Of a stretch of 64,000 bases of DNA, positions 17,023 to 24,867 are shown in pieces. Location: contig CAJUOK010000007.1 in the NCBI GenBank assembly GCA_910588015.1, positions 1-64,000 of the forward strand, read 5' to 3'. The first letter of the stretch is position 1; each line of letters starts with the position of its first letter. The stretch comes from an uncultured Christensenellaceae bacterium (GTDB lineage Bacteria > Bacillota > Clostridia > Christensenellales > UBA3700). A model generated the notes under the pieces. The model saw only the letters and a program-made list of their open reading frames with translations, was not told the origin of the DNA and did no database searches. Both the position numbers and the translations under genes were made by a program.

Positions 17023-17421
17023 GCGCTATCCCTCTAACGATTTTTATTATATTCTAAAACTCGAATAAAAGCAAGCGATTAATATCGTTATAACATACTA
17101 ATAATTAATTTGATTAGAAACTATCCTTTACAAGCTTAAAAAACCTAATTCTTTGCATAGATTATCTTTTAAAACATTAATATGCTTTTTTACTGCAAAA
17201 AAAGTCGCTCAAACGTTGAAAATAGGAAAAAATGAACTTCTTAACTGTAGGGACTTAAAGGGATTTTATATTGTATTTTTATTATTATCGATAAATTTTC
17301 TTGAATATATTTTAGGCAAATCGGAATTACGCAAAATTTGCCAAAAACGGCTTGCCGTTTTCAATTTGTCGGAGTAAACACTATTTATTTCATCGGCACA
17401 AAAATCTTTCAAAAACTTATT
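17023..17421. other. AT-rich gene-free region
   Basis: About 400 bp upstream of the methylase. It should hold the R-M promoter, but I see no clear -35/-10 pair. A short open frame on the plus strand here has only a TTG start and no ribosome-binding site. Confidence 0.4.
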
Positions 17422-17862
17422 TCATTGGCAACTTGATTTATCATATACGGCATTAGCCTTTTTGCCAAGTTTTATATCAAGCAAATCGCCGAGCGTAAAA
17501 GCGATATTGTGATTATTCTTTATTACCTTTGCAGTAGCAACCATATCGGCCGTAAACTTGAAATTTTTATCTCCCGTTATCTGTATATAAAAATCTCTAA
17601 ACAGTTGTCCGAAAGTAAATCCGCAGTCGATTAAACTTGTTTCAAGTGTTAGCGTATCGACTTTACTTTTTGTTGTTGCTTTTGGTTTATGTGAAATTAC
17701 CACACCTGCAAAGTATGACTTGATGACATTATTTAATTCAGCCTTTTCCCCGATGTATTCCAAATGCAAATTTTTGCATATCTCTTTGAGTTCGTCTAAA
17801 TACCAATAATATTTTGTAAATTCGTCAAAAGACTTTATATTTTCAAACTGCGGTCTATCCAT
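17422..17862 (-). CDS. SAP-like domain protein
   Basis: A 146-aa protein starting MDRPQFENIKSFDEFTKYYWYLDELKEICKxL. Residues 10-50 look like a SAP-type DNA-binding helix-extension-helix (Y-W-Y-L-D-E-L-K-E-I-C-K-x-L-x-L-x-x-x-G-x-K-x-E-L-N). The rest has a conserved-looking T-F-G-Q-L-F-R-D-F-Y segment and is probably helical. Function unknown. I chose the ATG at 17862; the frame is open to a TTG at 17883, which would add seven residues. It sits in the accessory segment. Confidence 0.65.
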   Translation of the reverse strand: MDRPQFENIKSFDEFTKYYWYLDELKEICKNLHLEYIGEKAELNNVIKSYFAGVVISHKPKATTKSKVDTLTLETSLIDCGFTFGQLFRDFYIQITGDKNFKFTADMVATAKVIKNNHNIAFTLGDLLDIKLGKKANAVYDKSSCQ

Positions 17863-17930
17863 ATTAATTTTATTAGACCGCAAACAAATAATTTTTCAAA
17901 TAAATAACACTGCATTAAACTCGCTTTGCA

Positions 17931-17956
17931 CTATGGCAAAAGCGGAGGTATTCGTA
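17931..17956. repeat. Third decayed tRNA-Ser 3'-end fragment
   Basis: Twenty-two of 26 bases match 18113-18138 of the intact tRNA-Ser 3' region, including CTATGGC and AAGCGGAGG. It lies 180 bp to the left of the intact gene. Confidence 0.55.
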
Positions 17957-18050
17957 AGGAGTATCGCGACGGTATAGCGAGGTCACCGAGCGTCACTATT
18001 TCGTTAGCCCGATTCTATAACTATGATAAGAAGTCGCCATATCGGTTGAG

Positions 18051-18083
18051 GAATAGAAAAAGTGAGATGCCCCGTCTCACTTT
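18051..18083 (-). terminator. Terminator of tRNA-Ser
   Basis: Minus-strand stem AAAGTGAGA/TCTCACTTT (18083-18075 with 18067-18059), loop CGGGGCA, T-rich tail. Confidence 0.75.
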
Positions 18084-18089
18084 CTATTG

Positions 18090-18120
18090 CTCGCCTAAAA
18101 GCGACTTCTTGGCTATGGCG
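18090..18120. repeat. Right copy of the 31-bp direct repeat
   Basis: Identical over 31 bp to 14273-14303; its last five bases are the CCA end and first acceptor-side base of tRNA-Ser. Confidence 0.8.
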
Positions 18121-18206
18121 GAAGCGGAGGGATTCGAACCCTCGAGCCGATTGCTCGGCTACTTGATTTCGAGTCAAGCCCGTTATGACCACTTCGATAC
18201 GCTTCC
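18116..18206 (-). tRNA. tRNA-Ser (anticodon CGA)
   Basis: A 91-nt class II tRNA with acceptor GGAAGCG/CGCTTCC, discriminator G, encoded CCA, a long variable arm (GTAGCCGAGCAATCGGCTC), T-arm GAGGGTTCGAATCCCTC, and anticodon loop CTCGAAA giving CGA. Its 3' end is the site of the repeat system described in the findings. Confidence 0.95.
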
Positions 18207-18217
18207 GTATGGCATTA

Positions 18218-18246
18218 AGTTTAACGCAAATATGAAGATTATGCAA
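18218..18246 (-). promoter_or_regulatory. Promoter of tRNA-Ser
   Basis: Minus-strand TTGCAT (18246-18241), 17-bp spacer and TAAACT (18223-18218), ending 11 bp before the tRNA 5' end. Confidence 0.65.
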
Positions 18247-18546
18247 GTAAAATAAACTAATTTTAAAAAAATAAGATAATAAAATAAAATATCCGAATCT
18301 TAATAAAACAAAACGCCAGCTTATTTTGAAATGATTTCTTGAGCGTACCAAATTTATACCAAAAACGCATTGCATACTCAAAGAAAAGTTGTTAACACTT
18401 GCAATTCCTATTACTATAGCCCATTAAAACGCTTATTATTTTTAATCCATTATTAATATCTAAATTCAATATGTATTGAGAAATACAAAAGTATGAGTCC
18501 GATAGAATACCAAACTCATACTTAAGAAAATTTATTTTAATTTAGG
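18247..18546. other. Gene-free region with terminator
   Basis: About 300 AT-rich bases. The only structure seen is a 10-bp stem, AAGTATGAGT/ACTCATACTT (18489-18498 with 18514-18523), which on the minus strand is followed by TTTTG and would terminate the ferritin-like gene. Confidence 0.5.
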
Positions 18547-19785
18547 TTATCTTAAACCCACGCTTGTGTTATCCTTGTGTCTGTCTCTCAAAGCGTCGAT
18601 AGGATGTTCGGCTATTTGATATCTATAGTCAATACCCTTTTTATCGATATACTCTCCTATAACCTTGTGCGAAGCCACGTTTGCAGTCTTGGGATTGACG
18701 ATACTCTGATAGTTGAAAAAGTCGCTATCGCGAGACATTTCTCCAACGTTGATATAGTTCTCTCTATCTGCCGTAAGTCTGACGGACTCAAGTTGTTGAC
18801 GCACGTAATCTTTGCAAGAATGAAGCGAAAGAAGTTGGGGAAATTCGCCGATTGGTATAATTTGTTGCCAATCTTTTTTCTCATATTTTTTGAGCATTTG
18901 CGCCGCCATATGCAAGTGCGCAACTTCCTGCTCGAAGAGCTGTTCCCACATAGCCTTTATCTTTTTATCGCTTTCGTCAACAAAGCAAGAATAATAAAGA
19001 TAAGCTTCGCAATATTCGTGCATAAGCGCATTTTCAAGCCAAGTGCAATTGGTATCCATCAATGAGCCGTACTGCGTAACGTGCTGCTCTTCTATCATTG
19101 CGATTTCGGTATATAGCTGTCTTCCGAGAGTAGATTGGTCGTAGAAAGCGCCTTGATTCATATAATAATTCATCGTCTGCTGTTCTGCCGCGGTGATAAT
19201 CATAGTGTTGAGCACGGTAATCATATCGCTGGATTTAGAATCAATATGGTATCTGATACTGTCATAAGGGTGTCTGTGTTCTGCGATAGTCGGTCTGCCA
19301 GGCATTATCTCAACATATTCGCCGACGAGTCTTTGAGCTTTGACGCCCTGCTCCATTTCCAAAAGGTCCGCGTATCTATAAAGATGGTCGAAATCCTCTA
19401 AGAGCGCAAAGTCAAGCGCCTGTTTAACGTATCCGTTCTTTTCTCTTTGAGCAAGCACAGCAGTCAAATCGACTGCGAGGTGTTCGTAACCGATAGTATG
19501 CTCGAGAATATTTTCATTCAACGGCTTAAGATTGGCAATACGTTTTTGCTGCTGTTGCTCTACTCTTCTCGTTGCGGCAATTTGTCTGCGGATATCGTTG
19601 TTGTCGCAATTACGCGAAAAACGGTGCAAAAAGTTGACGGATTCATACTCCGTTCCATTCATAAGAATAATGCGAAGTTTGGTATAAGGACTTACTTCTT
19701 CCTTATCGTACGGCTTCGAATTGAGACAGGACCAATCGCAAAACAACTTGTCTTGCGCCATAGGTTTGAGTTCAAAAGGATTCAT
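18547..19785 (-). CDS. Double ferritin-like (putative di-iron) protein
   Basis: A 412-aa, largely helical, soluble protein that I do not recognise as a named family. Residues 190-300 form a four-helix set with a full di-iron ligand pattern: E201, E232-x-x-H235, E257 or E260, and E287-x-x-H290. Residues 70-145 show a second, less complete set: E76, E101-H102, E130-x-x-x-H134. Between the halves is a loop rich in His and Pro (AEHRHPYD). Such folds store iron or reduce peroxide and oxygen; nothing here tells which. The gene is monocistronic, upstream of and divergent from the transketolase pair. Confidence 0.6.
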   Translation of the reverse strand: MNPFELKPMAQDKLFCDWSCLNSKPYDKEEVSPYTKLRIILMNGTEYESVNFLHRFSRNCDNNDIRRQIAATRRVEQQQQKRIANLKPLNENILEHTIGYEHLAVDLTAVLAQREKNGYVKQALDFALLEDFDHLYRYADLLEMEQGVKAQRLVGEYVEIMPGRPTIAEHRHPYDSIRYHIDSKSSDMITVLNTMIITAAEQQTMNYYMNQGAFYDQSTLGRQLYTEIAMIEEQHVTQYGSLMDTNCTWLENALMHEYCEAYLYYSCFVDESDKKIKAMWEQLFEQEVAHLHMAAQMLKKYEKKDWQQIIPIGEFPQLLSLHSCKDYVRQQLESVRLTADRENYINVGEMSRDSDFFNYQSIVNPKTANVASHKVIGEYIDKKGIDYRYQIAEHPIDALRDRHKDNTSVGLR

Positions 19786-20066
19786 ATATTTACCTCCAAG
19801 TGTATTTTCTTAAAAGATTATTGCCAACGCAAAATTTTTTATCACAAGACTTTCGTTAATATTTTTGCAATGTCAAAAGCAAATTGCAGCAATTACAAAT
19901 ACTTAACGCATATAAATCGATAATTGTCCGAAATTGTAAAAATTTTGTATATCTTTTGCCAAAATCGAGGTTAAAACACTTTTTATTTACGCTGATTAGT
20001 GTTAAAATAAAATCAATCTAAACGTCTTTTTGCAAAGACGACTTAAGCTAAAATTAAGGAGAATTT

Positions 20067-20891
20067 ATGGATAAGCAAAAATTGGAATATCTGCAATCCA
20101 AAGCATTGGACGTGCGTAAAATCGCAGTCGAAATGATAGGCAGATTGGGCGTTGGACATATCGGCGGAACGTTAAGCATAGTCGACCTTCTTGCCGCTTT
20201 GTATTACGATATTGCAAAAGTAAACCCCCAAAATCCCAAAGACCCCGACAGAGACAGAATCGTTATGAGCAAAGGTCACGCAGGTCCCGCGCTTTACAGC
20301 GTGCTTGCCGACAAAGGCTACTTCCCTATGGAAGAGATAAAAACGCTCAACCAATCCGGCACGAATCTTCCCTCTCACTGCGATATGAATAAGACCGTAG
20401 GCATAGATATGACGGCAGGCTCGCTCGGACAGGGTTTGAGTTGCGCGGTAGGAATGGCTCTCGCAGGAAAAATAGATAAAAAAGACTATAAGGTATACTG
20501 CATACTGGGCGACGGAGAATCTCAAGAAGGTCAAGTGTGGGAAGCTTTGATGTATGCGGGAAATATGAAACTCGACAATCTCATAATATTTATAGACAAC
20601 AACGGTATGCAAATCGACGGAATGACCAAAGACATAAACGCGATAGAACCTCTCGACGAAAAAGGCAAAGCCTTTAACTTGCATACTCAAAGGATAAACG
20701 GACACGATATAGAAGCCATAGAAGACGCGATTCATTGCGCTCTAGAGGTCAAAGACAAGACTTCTTTGATAATCCTCGACACGATAAAAGGCTATGGCGT
20801 AGAATGGGTTTCGAGCAAAGGCGCAGGTTGCCACTCAATGTCGATAACCGAAGAACAGTGGCGAGAATTCTGCGGTAAGGAGGACGAATAA
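20067..20891 (+). CDS. Transketolase, N-terminal subunit
   Basis: A 274-aa thiamine-diphosphate-binding half of a split transketolase. It carries GHIGGTLSIVDLLAALY, SKGHAGPALY and the ThDP/Mg motif G-D-G-E-S-Q-E-G-Q with the closing I-D-N-N-G. It works with the C-terminal subunit encoded 1 bp downstream to move two-carbon units in the non-oxidative pentose phosphate pathway. AAGGAG precedes the ATG. Confidence 0.93.
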   Translation: MDKQKLEYLQSKALDVRKIAVEMIGRLGVGHIGGTLSIVDLLAALYYDIAKVNPQNPKDPDRDRIVMSKGHAGPALYSVLADKGYFPMEEIKTLNQSGTNLPSHCDMNKTVGIDMTAGSLGQGLSCAVGMALAGKIDKKDYKVYCILGDGESQEGQVWEALMYAGNMKLDNLIIFIDNNGMQIDGMTKDINAIEPLDEKGKAFNLHTQRINGHDIEAIEDAIHCALEVKDKTSLIILDTIKGYGVEWVSSKGAGCHSMSITEEQWREFCGKEDE

Positions 20892-20892
20892 T

Positions 20893-21834
20893 ATGACTGA
20901 CAGTTTGGAAATGAGAGAAGTATACTGCAACTCTTTAATCGAAGAAGCAAAGACAAACGATAAAATAGTCGTCGTCGAAGCCGACCTTATGAACTGCATC
21001 AAAACCGGTCCTTTCAAAAAAGCTTACCCCGACAGATTTTTCAACGTGGGAATAGCAGAAGCAAATATGGTGGGCGTTTCCGCAGGTCTTGCGACGTGCG
21101 GAAAAATTCCCTTCTGCTCTTCTTTCGGCACTTTCGCCACGAGAAGATGTTACGACCAAGTATTCATAAGCGTAGCATACAGCAAACAAAACGTAAAAAT
21201 CGTCGGCACCGACCCCGGTATATGCGCAGAAATCAACGGCGGCACTCATATGCCTTTCGAAGATATGGGAATAATGCGAGGCATACCCAATATGCTTTGC
21301 GTAGAGCCGACCGATTCTGCTATGCTAAAATCGCTTATGCCGCAAATCATCGCATACGACGGAGCGACCTATATCAGATTGCAGCGTAAAAAAGCCGAAA
21401 CGGTCTACTCCGAAAACGAAACTTTTGATTTGCTCAAAGCAAAAACCGTCGTATCCGGCAAAGACGCTACTATAATAGCCTCGGGCATAATGGTAAGCAA
21501 AGCCGTCGAGGCAAGCAAAATATTCAAGGGTATGGGTATAAGCGTAGGCGTGCTGAACGTGTTCACTTGGAAGCCGATAGACGAAGACGCGATAATCAAA
21601 GCCGCAAAAACTACGGGCGCTATAGTCGTAGCTGAAAATCATAATATCCGCAACGGACTTTATTCTGCCGTAGCTGAAACTATCGTCGGCAATTGCCCCG
21701 TTCCTATGGAAAGCGTAGGCGTTCAAGACGAGTTCGGCGAAGTAGGCAAAATGCCTTATTTGGCGCAAAGATTCCACTTGACAGTCGACGACATAGTGCA
21801 AAAAACTTTAAAAGCAATAAAGAGAAAAAAATAA
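20893..21834 (+). CDS. Transketolase, C-terminal subunit
   Basis: A 313-aa subunit with the pyrimidine-binding domain (FFNVGIAEANMVGVSAGLA, FGTFATRRCYDQ) and the C-terminal transketolase domain. AAGGAGG precedes the start and the two genes are separated by a single base, so the complex is made stoichiometrically. Split transketolases of this form are common in Clostridia and archaea. Confidence 0.93.
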   Translation: MTDSLEMREVYCNSLIEEAKTNDKIVVVEADLMNCIKTGPFKKAYPDRFFNVGIAEANMVGVSAGLATCGKIPFCSSFGTFATRRCYDQVFISVAYSKQNVKIVGTDPGICAEINGGTHMPFEDMGIMRGIPNMLCVEPTDSAMLKSLMPQIIAYDGATYIRLQRKKAETVYSENETFDLLKAKTVVSGKDATIIASGIMVSKAVEASKIFKGMGISVGVLNVFTWKPIDEDAIIKAAKTTGAIVVAENHNIRNGLYSAVAETIVGNCPVPMESVGVQDEFGEVGKMPYLAQRFHLTVDDIVQKTLKAIKRKK

Positions 21835-21842
21835 CAGACATA

Positions 21843-21877
21843 AAAAATAAGAGCCGAATATAACGGCTCTTATTTTT
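21843..21877. terminator. Bidirectional terminator
   Basis: A 14-bp perfect stem (21843-21856 with 21864-21877) with A and T runs on the two sides, between the convergent transketolase and acetyltransferase genes. Confidence 0.88.
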
Positions 21878-21879
21878 TG

Positions 21880-22290
21880 CTATAACGTCATTTTCATCCA
21901 AATATGTTCGCACCCCTCGTCAAAATCCATTTCTCCAAACGGCTCATAACCTTGTTTTTGATAAAAACCTACGGCTTTCTTTTGAGAATGAATCCTTATT
22001 TCTTTTCCGCCTACCCGTTCTATCTCGCGTTTTGCCAACGCTATCATATCTCCGCCGATTCCCAATCCTCTATACGCTTTCATTACTGCGATACGTCCTA
22101 TCAAATAATAATTTTCCTGCGCGAAATATCTGCAAGTAGCAACTGCCCTATCGCCGTCAAACGCCAAAATGTGCTTGGCGCAATTATCGTCTTTATCAAA
22201 CTCTTCTTCAAAACCTTGCTCCTCTACAAACACCGTCGTTCTGATATATTTTGCCTCTTGAGGCAAATAGTCGTATATTTTGAATTCCAT
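21880..22290 (-). CDS. GNAT acetyltransferase (ElaA/YjcF type)
   Basis: A 136-aa small N-acetyltransferase. It has the R-x-x-V-F-V-E-E-Q start of this subgroup, the core L-I-G-R-I-A-V-M-K-A-Y-R-G-L-G-I-G acetyl-CoA loop, and H-S-Q-K-K-A-V-G-F-Y-Q-K-Q-G-Y near the end. Substrate unknown. Confidence 0.85.
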   Translation of the reverse strand: MEFKIYDYLPQEAKYIRTTVFVEEQGFEEEFDKDDNCAKHILAFDGDRAVATCRYFAQENYYLIGRIAVMKAYRGLGIGGDMIALAKREIERVGGKEIRIHSQKKAVGFYQKQGYEPFGEMDFDEGCEHIWMKMTL

Positions 22291-22313
22291 AATCGCGCTC
22301 CTAGCGAATAAAG

Positions 22314-23744
22314 TTATTTTTTGACAGTTATTTCGCCGATTTTATTACCGCAAATCAAATCGTTCCAAATATCTTTGTTAGCAAACCGCAAGCCGTAAAA
22401 CATCTTGCCGTCTGCTTCCTCTCCGTAAATACAAATATAAACGTCATAAACGCCTTCCGTTAAATTAAGGTCAACGGAATAATCAAGATTGAGCTGCCCC
22501 GAAAATTTCGAAACCTGTTTTACTTGAGCAATTTGTCCGCTCTCGTCGACAAATACAAGTTTGGCAAGTTTTGTTTTATTTAAGTTGCCGAATCCGACGT
22601 TGTCTAAAGTAAGCTTAACGTTAAGCGCGTCGAATTTTTGCGAATATTCAAACACAGATTCTTTTAACACAAACCTATATCCCATATGAGCTTGAATATA
22701 CGCGAATGCAGTTTGATTGTAATAAATACTGTCGTCGCCGCAAGCCGAAGTGTAATAGGTGTTCTTCCATTTGTCGATAACTTGATTATTCCATTCAACA
22801 TTGAGATAACTCAAATGAATTTTTGCCATTTCCGGCAAACAGTTTTCAATATTATGTAGAGCGCTGTCAGGCGCGACCACTTCGCCTCCGTACGGCAAAT
22901 GGTCAGTGCATTGACGACTTAAAAAATCAATTTCTTTATCTCTGTTCCTATAAGTTCCCAAATCGCTGTCCGACCCCAAATATCCGTCGTTGTATATACC
23001 CAGTCTATAAGCCGTATCGTCTTTTTGGATTTTATAATCGTCTATGTCAGTAATATCGATTTGCAAAAAATCATAAATCATTTTCGGCGTTCTGGCAAGA
23101 ATAGGAATGTTTGACGTATTATCAAGATATGCATTGAGTATTGCCGATATATTATCAGGTTTTGCAATCGCGCTAGTATGCATTTCGCCCCAAGGACCTA
23201 TAAGTCCGGCTTCAACAGCAGTTATGGTATTTTGAAACTTATTCAAAATTACGCACACCTGTCTAATATGCGACTCTATCATTGCCATAGCAGGCTCCAT
23301 ATCGGCTTTATCATCGAAAGACGGCGCATAAGCAAATCTGACAATAGCATTTTTATTATTTTGCTTTAAGATTGTCAAGAGCTCGTCGATTCCGTCGAGC
23401 GCGCTTTGAGTAAGCAATATATCCTTCTGCTTGTTGACTGCTTTTGAAAACTCGCTGATATCTATTCGCAAATGATAAAGCTGCGTTTTGTCTGTTATAA
23501 TATTCTTGTTGAAACTAACTCCCGATTGGGAAACTTTTACATAAATCGGACGATAAAAACCTTGGTCGGGATTTACGATATATCCCGCCTGCTCGCTATA
23601 ATCTAGATTTTGCCTATAACTTTGCACAGAGCTGTCATTTGAGGATATAGGCGCGCATCCTAAAATTCCCGTAGTCACAGCGAATACAAACGCAATACTT
23701 ATACTAACTGTAATAAATCTTTTTATAAATTTTTTTGACTTCAT
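22314..23744 (-). CDS. DUF4874/DUF4832 lipoprotein
   Basis: A 476-aa exported lipoprotein. A basic start and hydrophobic helix end in the lipobox I-L-G-C at about residue 30. The next 200 residues match DUF4874 (NPDQGFYRPIYV, LYHLRIDISEFS, EAGLIGPWGEMHTS), a TIM-barrel-like domain, and the rest matches DUF4832 with a beta-sandwich end. Proteins of this type are found in gut bacteria and are presumed to act on glycans; no activity is established. The start at 23744 is preferred; transcription is predicted to begin at the same base. Confidence 0.8.
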   Translation of the reverse strand: MKSKKFIKRFITVSISIAFVFAVTTGILGCAPISSNDSSVQSYRQNLDYSEQAGYIVNPDQGFYRPIYVKVSQSGVSFNKNIITDKTQLYHLRIDISEFSKAVNKQKDILLTQSALDGIDELLTILKQNNKNAIVRFAYAPSFDDKADMEPAMAMIESHIRQVCVILNKFQNTITAVEAGLIGPWGEMHTSAIAKPDNISAILNAYLDNTSNIPILARTPKMIYDFLQIDITDIDDYKIQKDDTAYRLGIYNDGYLGSDSDLGTYRNRDKEIDFLSRQCTDHLPYGGEVVAPDSALHNIENCLPEMAKIHLSYLNVEWNNQVIDKWKNTYYTSACGDDSIYYNQTAFAYIQAHMGYRFVLKESVFEYSQKFDALNVKLTLDNVGFGNLNKTKLAKLVFVDESGQIAQVKQVSKFSGQLNLDYSVDLNLTEGVYDVYICIYGEEADGKMFYGLRFANKDIWNDLICGNKIGEITVKK

Positions 23745-23750
23745 ATTATC

Positions 23751-23779
23751 ATTATAACACAAAACTTAATTATTGTATC
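23751..23779 (-). promoter_or_regulatory. Extended -10 promoter of the DUF4832 gene (leaderless)
   Basis: Minus-strand TGTTATAAT (TATAAT 23756-23751) with a weak GATACA 17 bp upstream. The calculated start site, 23744, is the A of the ATG. Confidence 0.55.
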
Positions 23780-23797
23780 GATTTTGGCGCAAAACAA

Positions 23798-23833
23798 TTA
23801 AAGACGGCTTACAAAACAGTAATCCGTCTTTAA
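23798..23833 (-). terminator. Terminator of the 303-aa hypothetical gene
   Basis: A 10-bp stem TTAAAGACGG/CCGTCTTTAA with a 16-nt loop and a T-rich tail on the minus strand. Confidence 0.65.
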
Positions 23834-23856
23834 ATAACCTAGTATTTATATTATCA

Positions 23857-24768
23857 CTATATAACGCTTGTCGTAAGTGTTGCGCCCGACACTGCCGACT
23901 GATACATCATCCAATAACCTCTGCCGCCTTTTTCAATCTCCATCCACTGTCTGCAATCGCTGTTGTTGGCGGGAGGATTAGCGTCGTCTTTATCGGGTAC
24001 GCCATAGCAAATAATATCGGGGACGCCGTCGTTTTCAATCACGCCCACGACGTAATAACCGTCTCCTTCAATAGGCACTCTCACCCACTTACTCGATGGA
24101 ATCAAAAGCGTAAGTTCTTCGTCTTTTTCGTGCGACTCAAACAGCTCGCTCAAATTCTTTTGTATTTTTTTATAAAACGGTTCCTCTATCTTGGTCTTGC
24201 TTACTTTCTTATTCTGCTTGGCGTTGGAATTCGATAATTTTTCCGTCTCTTCAACTTGAGGTTCGGATTCTATCTCCAATCGGCTTTTTGTCTCTGATAC
24301 GTTTTGTGGAATTTCGGCTTCCGCAGCTACTTCTTCGACGGTAGCGGAGCTGCTCTCCATTTGATTTTCAACGTTCTGTATCTCAACTGCAGCTTGATTG
24401 GAATTCGTTGGAGTTTCCAACACTTCGGTAATTGAAGCGTAATACTTGTGAATATCTCTCATAATGGAGTTGGGAGAAAACTTACCTTTATTACTTCCCA
24501 TACAAACCACGCTGCCGTCGGCTACGACCACTATCTGAATAGTATTATTCAAATCATAAATGGCGTTGAACGTATGCTCTCCGTCTATAATATCGCCGCA
24601 ATACATAACGTTATCGCCGCACTTTATACACATAACGCCCTTTCCGCTTAATCCTAAAATTCTTACGAAGCAACTTGTCCTGCCTGCAAAATTTTCGAAT
24701 TTAACAATTCCCGAACAATTGCTTCTGTTGTGTTCTGTCATAATGACTATCTTTTTTAAAATGACCAT
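23857..24768 (-). CDS. Conserved clostridial hypothetical protein
   Basis: A 303-aa protein in three parts. Residues 15-110 are beta-rich with repeated cysteines (CFVRILGLSGKGVMCIKCGDNVMYCGD). Residues 125-205 are a charged, low-complexity linker. Residues 225-300 form a module W-V-R-V-P ... Y-Y-V-V-G-V-I ... P-D-I-I-C-Y-G-V-P ... G-Y-W-M-M-Y-Q-x-A, which I recall from uncharacterised proteins in many Clostridia. No function is known. The ATG at 24768 has GGAGG at good spacing. A terminator follows, so it is likely transcribed alone. Confidence 0.6.
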   Translation of the reverse strand: MVILKKIVIMTEHNRSNCSGIVKFENFAGRTSCFVRILGLSGKGVMCIKCGDNVMYCGDIIDGEHTFNAIYDLNNTIQIVVVADGSVVCMGSNKGKFSPNSIMRDIHKYYASITEVLETPTNSNQAAVEIQNVENQMESSSATVEEVAAEAEIPQNVSETKSRLEIESEPQVEETEKLSNSNAKQNKKVSKTKIEEPFYKKIQKNLSELFESHEKDEELTLLIPSSKWVRVPIEGDGYYVVGVIENDGVPDIICYGVPDKDDANPPANNSDCRQWMEIEKGGRGYWMMYQSAVSGATLTTSVI

Positions 24769-24867
24769 ATTCTACCTCCAAATTCAATGCCAATCGCAAT
24801 AACGCTTCACGATGTGGCATAGGTACACAATACCTTATGCAAGTAGAATATTAAATATGCTAAATTA

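Noticed and set aside
17153..17377. A 74-codon open frame on the plus strand in the gap upstream of the methylase
   Set aside because: Its start is a TTG without a ribosome-binding site, and composition matches the surrounding AT-rich non-coding DNA.
17926..18255. A plus-strand open frame running through the repeat and antisense to tRNA-Ser
   Set aside because: It is a reading of the tRNA and its terminator; frames with FLAMAEAEGFEPS-like strings are a known false gene over tRNA-Ser complements.
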